From: an uncultured Bacilli bacterium
GTDB taxonomy: Bacteria > Bacillota_I > Bacilli_A > RF39 > UBA660
Assembly: GCA_910576795.1 (NCBI GenBank)
Contig: CAJTIX010000024.1
Coordinates: forward strand, 1 to 20,332
Length of the DNA stretch: 20,332 nt
Direction: 5' to 3'
Shown: piece after piece, positions 6,369-12,956 of the stretch
Position numbering within the stretch: the stretch's first letter is position 1
Layout of the letters: each line of letters begins with the position of its first letter
Translations under genes and position numbers: made by a program
The notes under the pieces: generated by a model
Seen by the model: the letters and a program-made list of their open reading frames with translations, nothing else
Told to the model about the DNA's origin: nothing
The model's database searches: none

Positions 6369-7001
6369 ATGTTAGAAAATATCAAGGAAAATAAGGATTT
6401 TTTGATATTAGACCATTTGGGAAAATGTGTCAATACAAAAGTGAAATCTTTTTTAACTGGAGAATTTATTCAAAATTATGGTGGAAGAAAAAAAATCATC
6501 GGGATACTCTTAGAAGGAAGTGCCGATTTAAAAAAAGTGGATATTAAGGGGAATGAAACCATTTTAGAACATCTATCCAAAGGGGATATCTTTAGTGAAA
6601 TGTTTATAGAGGAATTGGAAGATCCAATTACGTTAGTTGCAACCAAAAAAACAGATGTCTTATTGATTGACTATCTTTCTATTTTAAGAGACTGTAAAGT
6701 AAACTGTCATTACCATACTTTTGTTGTCAACCACATCATGGATTTGATGATGAAAAAAACAGTTCAATTAAATAATAAAATTGCGATTTTAAGCAATCGT
6801 ACTATTAGAGAAAAATTATTGACGTATTTGAAAAACGAATCTGGTGGTCAAAAAAAAGTAACCATTCCTTATAGTTTACAGGAACTAGCAGATTATCTTT
6901 GTGTAGATAGAAGTGCGATGATGCGGGAAATTAAAAAATTAATTGAGGAAAAAAGGATTAAAAAAAATGGTAGGGTATTTACCATTTATAAGCGGCATTA
7001 A
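6369..7001 (+). CDS. Crp/Fnr-family transcription regulator
   Basis: DNA-binding regulator of 210 residues. Residues about 25-100 form the cyclic-nucleotide-binding-type beta barrel (IIGILLEGSADLKKVDIKGN, then LSKGDIFSEMF), followed by the dimer helix and a C-terminal winged helix (Crp type) with SLQELADYLCVDRSAMMREI around residues 169-188. Two cysteines, 109 and 113, form C-x3-C followed by H-Y-H just before the dimer helix. This recalls a C-x3-C-x-FH pattern I remember from many gut Firmicute Crp-like proteins, whose signal is mostly unknown. It lacks the N-terminal cysteine cluster of true Fnr. I start at ATG 6369; an in-frame TTG at 6348 directly abuts the -10 box and cannot be transcribed from it. 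The divergent operator suggests control of nrdD-nrdG-dut and of itself. Confidence 0.92.
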   Translation: MLENIKENKDFLILDHLGKCVNTKVKSFLTGEFIQNYGGRKKIIGILLEGSADLKKVDIKGNETILEHLSKGDIFSEMFIEELEDPITLVATKKTDVLLIDYLSILRDCKVNCHYHTFVVNHIMDLMMKKTVQLNNKIAILSNRTIREKLLTYLKNESGGQKKVTIPYSLQELADYLCVDRSAMMREIKKLIEEKRIKKNGRVFTIYKRH

Positions 7002-7008
7002 TATATTA

Positions 7009-7037
7009 TTCACTATTCGTATATATTACTATATAAT
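7009..7037 (+). promoter_or_regulatory. Promoter of the locus 2 peptide gene
   Basis: TTCACT (7009-7014, 4 of 6) and TATAAT (7032-7037, 6 of 6) are spaced by 17 nt. Predicted start is about 7044, giving a leader of about 70 nt that carries the same structural elements as the locus 1 leader. Confidence 0.65.
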
Positions 7038-7076
7038 GAATTTGAAATCCATAAGATAGTTAGGTGTTTTACTCTA

Positions 7077-7108
7077 TTCTTCTGTCATATGACAGTAGGA
7101 AGAGGTGA
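7077..7108 (+). promoter_or_regulatory. Leader hairpin hiding the locus 2 Shine-Dalgarno sequence
   Basis: A CTGTC-ATAT-GACAG hairpin (7082-7095) sits inside an outer stem in which TTCTT pairs with AAGAG of the ribosome binding site GAAGAGGTGA, with a 4-nt TAGG bulge. The layout matches the locus 1 hairpin, including the GTAG just before the Shine-Dalgarno bases. Confidence 0.6.
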
Positions 7109-7113
7109 TTTCT

Positions 7114-7216
7114 ATGACTGAAAAAATCATAGAAGGGATGAATTCATTTGGAATTGATAGTTGCTTTTGTAACTATTGTGTTCTACACAATCTTAGTCCT
7201 TAGAAATAAAGACTAA
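7114..7216 (+). pseudogene. Small membrane peptide gene, apparently frameshifted; locus 2 putative toxin
   Basis: ATG at 7114 follows GAAGAGGTGA by 5 nt. Reading straight through gives a 29-residue peptide ending at TAG 7201-7203 with no membrane helix (MTEKIIEGMNSF, then a Cys-rich tail). Skipping one G at 7150/7151 instead gives a coherent 33-residue peptide: MTEKIIEGMNSF joined to ELIVAFVTIVFYTILVLRNK and a final D, ending at TAA 7214-7216. That is a charged start, one hydrophobic helix and a charged end, as in small type I toxins. I infer a one-base insertion that broke the gene. Alternatives are a +1 recoding site, a sequencing error, or initiation at TTG 7148 (22 residues, behind GAAGGGATG). 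The surrounding RNA signals are all intact. Confidence 0.55.
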
Positions 7217-7220
7217 TCTT

Positions 7221-7258
7221 AAATGAAAACACCGAATCAACTTGATTACGGTGTTTTC
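7221..7258 (-). terminator. Terminator of antisense RNA 2
   Basis: A perfect 10-bp stem (7225-7234 with 7249-7258) is extended by 5 more pairs (AATCA with TGATT) around a 3-nt loop, with one bulged A. On the minus strand the stem ends in GGTGTTTTC followed by ATTTAAG. The T-tract is imperfect, but the hairpin is the strongest in the region and may act in both directions. Confidence 0.65.
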
Positions 7259-7341
7259 GATATCCACAATGAATAGAGATTACACCTAACATGCAATATC
7301 ATGTGTATCTCATTTTTTATTGTATGAGATTTCTCTCATCT
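7222..7341 (-). ncRNA. Antisense RNA 2, putative type I antitoxin
   Basis: Predicted transcript of about 120 nt from the promoter at 7348-7376 to the terminator at 7221-7258. It begins with a hairpin of six pairs closed by a GAAA loop (7339-7324), then an A-rich linker (CATACAATAAAAAA), then the complement of the toxin terminator hairpin. Antisense RNA 1 has the same order: GAAA hairpin, CATAAAATAAAAAA linker, terminator complement. It overlaps the 3' end of the convergent peptide mRNA by roughly 100 nt and ends a few bases beyond the peptide stop codon. Expression is inferred from the signals. Confidence 0.68.
7276..7320 (+). terminator. Terminator of the locus 2 peptide mRNA
   Basis: GAGAT (7276-7280) pairs with ATCTC (7307-7311), ACAC (7282-7285) with GTGT (7303-7306) and ATG with CAT further in. 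ATTTTTTAT follows on the plus strand. It lies 60 bp beyond the peptide stop, so the mRNA would run through the whole antisense region before ending. Confidence 0.7.
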
Positions 7342-7347
7342 GTATAC

Positions 7348-7376
7348 ATTGTATCAATTTATTTTTAAATTGTCAA
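7348..7376 (-). promoter_or_regulatory. Promoter of antisense RNA 2
   Basis: On the minus strand TTGACA (7376-7371, 6 of 6) and TACAAT (7353-7348, 5 of 6) are spaced by 17 nt, as strong as the locus 1 antisense promoter. The -35 box overlaps the TGA stop codon of addA, so addA transcripts that are not terminated would also cover the antisense region. Confidence 0.8.
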
Positions 7377-10300
7377 ACACTAACAGTATCTAAACTTTTA
7401 GCTAGAACTTCTTCTAATGTTTCATCTAAAATAGAATATAAATAGGTTGTTACTCTTTTTTCTGTAATCGATTCGATATAAGATTGATATCCCTTCAATT
7501 GTTCTAAATAGGCATTATCCGTAATTTGTTTTAACTTATAATCAACAATCTTGATCTCATTTTCATATTCTACCATTAAATCAATGATTCCATGAACTTG
7601 TTCTTTACCTGTTTCCATATAAAACTCATATTCTTTGTATATATGAATGATTCCATCTGAAAAAAGAGGACAAGTTAGAAAGGCTTTGATTTTATTTTGA
7701 AAGAAAATAGGGATATTTGTATAATCTGGATGTTCAAAATCCAAATATTCTAGAATTTGATGTAATGTATGACCCATTTCCATATTTTGGTACTGTTTAT
7801 AATTCATAGTTTTTTGTACTTTTTTAGAAAATGTTTTTTCTGTGATTGCTTCTGTTGGAACTTCTGCTTTATGTACTACTAATGTATCTTCCTTGTTGGT
7901 AGTATATTGATTCAATTGTGTATTTATTTTATAATCTTTGGTAAGATTATTCTCCATATAAACCTTATTTTCATAATCCTTTAAATTTCCATAAATAGAC
8001 TTGATCATATCATAAAATGAACCAAAATGAAACGCTTGATAAGGTTCGATATCATTACATGCAGGAATTTCTTCATCAATACAAGGCATTATCATAATGA
8101 TTTGCTCACGACATCTAGTAAGCGCAACATAAAATAGTCGTATTTTTTCAGCAATTTCTTGCTTTTGATATATATAACGTAATAACTCTTTACGGATGGT
8201 ATTTTGGATTCCATTACCAGCGGTTGGAATCACAAAGCCAATAGAAGCATCGTATGTCATACATTCCTTGACATCTGATTTATTGAATTTTGAAAATAAC
8301 CCTGTGTAATAACATATTGGATATTCTAACCCTTTTGACTTATGAATGGTCATTATATTAACACTATTTTCCGTCTCTAAATTCTTATGAAATCTAATTT
8401 CATAGTTTTTATCACCAATTTCTTTTAAATATTCCATCATCTCATAACAATCATATCCCATTTTTGATAGATTTTCTGACATCTTGATTAAGTATTCCAT
8501 TTTAATGATACGTTCTTCTACTTTCCCTACCTTGATAAATGCTTGATAAAAATTAAATTCTTCAATGATTTCCTGCAATAACATTTCATTATTCATATGA
8601 TTCTTTTTATTTAATAAACTTTGAATATGTTTATATAACCTTGTTTTTTCATATGTTCCATGTTGTAAACAGTCAAAAATATATCCATCAGTTTCTTCCA
8701 TTAAATAACTTCTCATAATGCTTGTAAAAGCATACTTCCATTCTATATCAAAGTTATGAGTTTCCATTTTTTGCATACATTTTAAAATATGATAAACCAG
8801 TTTTAATTCTGTCCCTGATGTAATGGTTTCATCTTTGTGAACAGTAAGCGGGATATTTTCATATTCAAATATTTGTTTGTATAAGGAAAATTCAGTAGAT
8901 CGATCCATTAAAATGACAAAATCTTGGTATTGCACATCTCTTAATTTTTTAGTATCTGGGTCCATTATTTGAAAATGATTTTTTATCTTCTCTTGAATAT
9001 CATGTGCGACTAGAAAAGCTTCCATTTCTCCTTTGGTATAGTTTTCTTCTGTTTCATATGTAAGGAGTTGCATATGCATATTTTGTTCTATTTTTTGCTT
9101 TTCATATGTAAGGTTACCAAAAATCATTTGATGTTCTTTTTCATAGTCAACTCCACCTGTTTTTTCCAATAAAATACGGTTAAAAATTTGATTGATGTCC
9201 TCTAATGGTTCTTTTCTGGAACGGAAGTTTTCCGTTAAATCAATTTTAATACCTCCTTTGGAAAAACGGTAGTTATCATACTTTTCTTTGAATAAAGTAG
9301 GATTGGCATTTCGAAAACGATAAATTGATTGTTTCATATCTCCTACCATATATACATTTTGATTTTGAATCAGTTCAATAAACATTTCTTGTAAGTCACT
9401 CGTATCTTGATATTCATCTAATAAAATTTCATGAAATGTTTTCTTCAGTTCTGCTTGAATACTCACATTTTCTTTGACAACACGGATTGCAAGTTTGGCG
9501 ATATCGTGAAATTCAAAAACATCGTTTTGATATTTCCATGTCGATAATCTTTCTTCTAATTGCAATAAAATACGAATTAGAATTTGAATATCTCTCTTAG
9601 TACTTTCTAAATCACTTGTCATCTTTTCTACAGATTCCCATCTGGTCAAACGTTTGATTTCTTTTAGAATAGATGTGAGAGATTCTTTTATCTGTTTTAA
9701 AGATTCATTTCCAACAGGAATTCTAGGTAATGTGATTTGAACATTTTTTCTTATATCATCATATGTTTCACTTTTGAATAATGGTTGCAATATAGATAGC
9801 ACTTCTACAGAATAGTCATAATCAATACTTTCAATTGCCTCTACATGAGCAGAAAGTTCTTCTAGTTGGTTTTGGATAATTTCCATATACATTTCTATTT
9901 CTTTTTGGAAATGTGCTTCATTCATTTCATTTTGAATATAGTGATTTAAATAATCCAATTTATCATATTTTAAATCCAGTTTATTATGCATATTTAAAAT
10001 ATCATTTTTAATTTCATGGTCATCTTTTGTACAAAAACGAGCTATCAAATTTTCAAAATCGGTATCTTTTTCCTCATATAACTGATCAAAGATTTCATCT
10101 AATATTTTTTCCTTTTGTAAGGTTACCATACTAGTATCTACAATCATAACATTTTTAGAAACATTTAATAAATAGTGATACTTTTTCACAATGGAAAGTG
10201 CAAAACTATCGAATGTTGTAATATAAGCTGCATCTATTTGTTCTGCTGCCTCCATTAGATTCGCTTCTTTTAATTTTTTACGTATACGTTCTTTCATTTC

Positions 10301-10483
10301 ACTTGCGGCAGCCTTGGTGAATGTTAGAATCAATAATCGGTGGATGGGAGTACCATCTTTTACTTTACGAAGAACACGTTCTGTTAATACTGCTGTTTTA
10401 CCAGATCCTGCTCCAGCACTTACCAAGATTGGCATTCCCTCTTTATGGATAGCTTCTAATTGTTCTTTGGTCCAACTGGTCAT
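7373..10483 (-). CDS. addA: ATP-dependent helicase/nuclease subunit A (AddA)
   Basis: Helicase-nuclease subunit of AddAB, which resects double-strand ends for RecA-dependent repair. SF1A helicase motifs in order: Q motif WTKEQLEAI (4-12), Walker A AGAGSGKT (23-30), Ia LILTFTKAAASEMKERI, II LLDEYQDT (354-361), III VGDMKQSIYRFR, IV LTENFRS, V IMTIHKSKGLEYP (about 710) and VI EKIRLFYVALTR (about 780). A C-terminal PD-(D/E)xK nuclease follows: GHTLHQILE (904-912), GIIDLM with Asp968, and IVDYKLK with Asp981 and Lys983. At 1036 residues it is shorter than Bacillus AddA (about 1230), but every motif is present. The start overlaps the addB stop by 4 bp (ATGA) behind AGAGGAGG, so the subunits are translationally coupled. 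Confidence 0.95.
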   Translation of the reverse strand: MTSWTKEQLEAIHKEGMPILVSAGAGSGKTAVLTERVLRKVKDGTPIHRLLILTFTKAAASEMKERIRKKLKEANLMEAAEQIDAAYITTFDSFALSIVKKYHYLLNVSKNVMIVDTSMVTLQKEKILDEIFDQLYEEKDTDFENLIARFCTKDDHEIKNDILNMHNKLDLKYDKLDYLNHYIQNEMNEAHFQKEIEMYMEIIQNQLEELSAHVEAIESIDYDYSVEVLSILQPLFKSETYDDIRKNVQITLPRIPVGNESLKQIKESLTSILKEIKRLTRWESVEKMTSDLESTKRDIQILIRILLQLEERLSTWKYQNDVFEFHDIAKLAIRVVKENVSIQAELKKTFHEILLDEYQDTSDLQEMFIELIQNQNVYMVGDMKQSIYRFRNANPTLFKEKYDNYRFSKGGIKIDLTENFRSRKEPLEDINQIFNRILLEKTGGVDYEKEHQMIFGNLTYEKQKIEQNMHMQLLTYETEENYTKGEMEAFLVAHDIQEKIKNHFQIMDPDTKKLRDVQYQDFVILMDRSTEFSLYKQIFEYENIPLTVHKDETITSGTELKLVYHILKCMQKMETHNFDIEWKYAFTSIMRSYLMEETDGYIFDCLQHGTYEKTRLYKHIQSLLNKKNHMNNEMLLQEIIEEFNFYQAFIKVGKVEERIIKMEYLIKMSENLSKMGYDCYEMMEYLKEIGDKNYEIRFHKNLETENSVNIMTIHKSKGLEYPICYYTGLFSKFNKSDVKECMTYDASIGFVIPTAGNGIQNTIRKELLRYIYQKQEIAEKIRLFYVALTRCREQIIMIMPCIDEEIPACNDIEPYQAFHFGSFYDMIKSIYGNLKDYENKVYMENNLTKDYKINTQLNQYTTNKEDTLVVHKAEVPTEAITEKTFSKKVQKTMNYKQYQNMEMGHTLHQILEYLDFEHPDYTNIPIFFQNKIKAFLTCPLFSDGIIHIYKEYEFYMETGKEQVHGIIDLMVEYENEIKIVDYKLKQITDNAYLEQLKGYQSYIESITEKRVTTYLYSILDETLEEVLAKSLDTVSV

Positions 10484-12858
10484 ATAGTATCCTCCTCTAA
10501 AAATTCTAACTTTTTATACTCCTTTAAGTACTCAATATCTTTTGAGGTTTGAAAGCATAAATCATGGTATGTACAGAACTCACATCCTACTAATTTAGAA
10601 CCAATTTGTTTTGGATTGATTTGAAAATTGGCTTCTTCTATTTTGTGGGCGGCTTCTTCTATTTTCTGTTCTACTAAATAAGAAAGCTTGTCCATTTTCT
10701 TTTCACTCATCACTTTTGAATATGCATAGAATCCTTTGCTGCTTACTTTCATTCCCTTGATCATACGACTATCCAAATATGTTTGATCTAGCTTTTCTAA
10801 GAGAGTAGAATCATCTATACTGTAACCTTCTAAACGAGTCATGTCTTTTTTTATTTGGAAATAATCATTATTTTCATCATTGTTCATTTCATTTTGGATC
10901 ATTTTTTGTAAGTAAAAACCGACCACTTTTACATTTTTCCAACCTGGTTTGTTTTTCAGTAAGTATAAATAAATTGGTAGTTGCATTCCAATTCCATAGA
11001 TACTTTGGTTTAAATTGGTTTCTAATGTACCTGTTTTATAGTCGATAATGGCTGCATATATAGTTCCATTTTCCTCTTGGTATTTTATTTTATCTACAAT
11101 TCCCATAAAGGTAATTTTTAAATTTCCCGAAATACTTTTGAAAATTTTCTGTTCATATTCTTCCTGTTGTAATATTGTATATTGATTTTGCTCTTGGATG
11201 GTATCGATTACAAATTGAAGTTCCTTTTTTAGTTTCTCTAGAAAAAAAGCTTCTTTGGCAGTATACGTCTTTTCACTATGATATTGTTTCCATTCTATTT
11301 CAAAGTTAAAATCTTTTTGGAATGCGATAGAAAGAAAATAATGAAATAGATTTCCAATTTGAATTGCGAATGTTTCTACAAAGGGATCTAATTTTAAAAT
11401 ATTACTGATATAATAACGGAATCCACAACGATAAAAACGGTCTAAACTGGTATAAGATAGTATCAACTTACCATTTAAATACTCTTTTAAGGATTCTTTT
11501 GAAATCGGTTGATATTGGTTATCATAGGTACAGTATGAGAGGTTTGGATAATGGGTATACAGTAAATCTAAACTAGGATGTTTCTCGTTATACTGTGTAT
11601 ATTGGTCTAGAAACTGAGCAAGTCTGACTTTATTCCATACATCAGAATCATGATAAGTAATTTTAGGTATTTTTTCTTCGACTTTTAAATTTGCCAACAA
11701 AGAAGATGGATAATAAACTCCAGATGGAGTCTTTCTTTTATAAGTTAAAATTGCATTTGGAATAGAACCAATTTTCTGAATTATAATTTCTTTTTCAAGT
11801 TGGTTATTATCTAATGTAGTATCCAATTCTAAATCTTTACGAATCTTATCATTCAAATATTCTTCATCTTGTTGAATCTTAGGAATATTTTCTTGATTCA
11901 TTCCCAAAATATAAACATAATCTTCTTCACAAAATTCTGTTGTTTTTAAATCTTTGATTGTGATTCCATAATGATGTTTGGGATTTCGAATTCTAGTTTT
12001 TTTACATTCCTCTTCAATACACGTTTTCCATATTTTATCTTTTGGTACCATTGTATATGTATTGTAAATCTTTAGTAATTGCATATAAATTTGTTGTGCT
12101 TCTTCTGTATGTAAATCATTTTCTAGTTGTTCTAAAGTGCATTCTGCATCTTCTGGATTCAAGTTTTTTAACCATTTTCGGACAATTGGATTTCCATAAA
12201 GAGAATAGATTCTTTGTTCTTCTAATGGAATTTCATACATATGAAAAATGCGATGAAGTGGCAATACATATTCCTCTGTTACATTGGTCAAATAGATATG
12301 ATTTATGGGAATGCCATTTTGTAATTTTTTTGCGATATCAGATGCTACAAAGGCAATTTCCTCGTCGATTGTTTCAAATGCATATAAAGAATGAGTATAG
12401 TTATTACAAATAGGTTCGATGATTTCAACTTTAGTTTCTGGTTCCAATCCTTTTAAGATTTTTTTTTGTTCTTTGGTTAGTATATATCCTTCGATTCTAA
12501 CATATTTTCCTTTTATATATTTTTGGAACTGTTCGTTTTCTTCTAGTAAATGATTTTCTTCTAAATATCGATTGATTTTAATAAGTGTTTTTATATTTTC
12601 ATGATTGTTTTCATAAATTCCTGTAATATGTGGTATGTTTTCTAAATAAGTGGCTGCAAGTGCATAAGAAAAATGGAAATCTTTCATAAGATAATAAATG
12701 GCTTCTTTTTTAGGTTGTAGAGTTAAATTTTGAATCAATTCTTCTAAAGTCATATATTTTATTTGTGCAAGTTCTTTCTTAGAAGAATATTTTAATAAAA
12801 CATTTTTTTTCTTTAAGCTAGGAATAACAAGTATCGTATTTATTTCAATATTATGCAT
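10480..12858 (-). CDS. addB: AddB/RexB-type nuclease subunit, short and lacking a Walker A motif
   Basis: Partner of AddA. The C-terminal third is the recognisable AddB nuclease with its iron-sulfur staple: SYTSLDRFYRCGFRYY (Cys478), GIVDKI (Asp589), AAIIDYKTG (Asp606, Lys608) and CEFCTYHDLC (Cys759, 762, 768). The N-terminus, where Bacillus AddB has GRSGSGKT, instead reads ILVIPSLKKKNVLLKYSS, with no P-loop. The length of 792 residues is far below the usual 1100-1170, so the inactivated helicase half is shrunken as well as degenerate. RexB of streptococci and lactococci also lacks the P-loop but is long. The start ATG at 12858 has AAGGTGG 4 nt upstream, behind an extended -10 promoter. No LexA/DinR-type operator was seen upstream. 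Confidence 0.9.
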   Translation of the reverse strand: MHNIEINTILVIPSLKKKNVLLKYSSKKELAQIKYMTLEELIQNLTLQPKKEAIYYLMKDFHFSYALAATYLENIPHITGIYENNHENIKTLIKINRYLEENHLLEENEQFQKYIKGKYVRIEGYILTKEQKKILKGLEPETKVEIIEPICNNYTHSLYAFETIDEEIAFVASDIAKKLQNGIPINHIYLTNVTEEYVLPLHRIFHMYEIPLEEQRIYSLYGNPIVRKWLKNLNPEDAECTLEQLENDLHTEEAQQIYMQLLKIYNTYTMVPKDKIWKTCIEEECKKTRIRNPKHHYGITIKDLKTTEFCEEDYVYILGMNQENIPKIQQDEEYLNDKIRKDLELDTTLDNNQLEKEIIIQKIGSIPNAILTYKRKTPSGVYYPSSLLANLKVEEKIPKITYHDSDVWNKVRLAQFLDQYTQYNEKHPSLDLLYTHYPNLSYCTYDNQYQPISKESLKEYLNGKLILSYTSLDRFYRCGFRYYISNILKLDPFVETFAIQIGNLFHYFLSIAFQKDFNFEIEWKQYHSEKTYTAKEAFFLEKLKKELQFVIDTIQEQNQYTILQQEEYEQKIFKSISGNLKITFMGIVDKIKYQEENGTIYAAIIDYKTGTLETNLNQSIYGIGMQLPIYLYLLKNKPGWKNVKVVGFYLQKMIQNEMNNDENNDYFQIKKDMTRLEGYSIDDSTLLEKLDQTYLDSRMIKGMKVSSKGFYAYSKVMSEKKMDKLSYLVEQKIEEAAHKIEEANFQINPKQIGSKLVGCEFCTYHDLCFQTSKDIEYLKEYKKLEFLEEDTI

Positions 12859-12875
12859 AAAACCACCTTATATTT

Positions 12876-12884
12876 ATTATAGCA
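12876..12884 (-). promoter_or_regulatory. Extended -10 promoter of addB-addA
   Basis: TGCTATAAT (12884-12876 on the minus strand) is a full extended -10 element with no clear -35 box, which such promoters do not need. Predicted start is about 12869, leaving an 11-nt leader consisting almost entirely of the ribosome binding site. It lies between the terminator at 12930-12953 and addB, so the operon is transcribed separately. Confidence 0.55.
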
Positions 12885-12923
12885 TGTATTTCTGTTATTT
12901 TTGAGTATGAATTGATAGAAAAT

Positions 12924-12953
12924 GTTGGTAAAAAAAATCGCATTTCTGCGATT
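12924..12953 (-). terminator. Terminator after the SleB-like gene
   Basis: AATCGCA (12936-12942) and TGCGATT (12947-12953) form a perfect 7-bp stem with a 4-nt loop. On the minus strand a run of eight T residues follows. It starts 4 nt beyond the stop codon at 12957. Confidence 0.9.
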
Positions 12954-12956
12954 GAT

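Larger units (their letters stand above)
7059..7290. repeat. Split inverted repeat joining the two ends of the locus 2 mRNA
   Basis: GTTAGGTGT (7059-7067) is the exact reverse complement of 7282-7290, and CTCTATTC (7072-7079) of 7271-7278. The leader and 3' end of the mRNA can therefore form 9 plus 8 pairs around a small internal loop (4 and 3 nt). The 5' block resembles that of locus 1 (TTAGGT followed by CTATTC), which supports common descent. Confidence 0.72.

Noticed and set aside
7114..7203. 29-residue Cys-rich peptide as the real locus 2 product
   Set aside because: It lacks a membrane helix and its codons after residue 12 look like an out-of-frame reading of a better hydrophobic peptide; kept only as an alternative.
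12042..12413. 123-codon plus-strand frame opposite addB
   Set aside because: Antisense shadow with no start signals.
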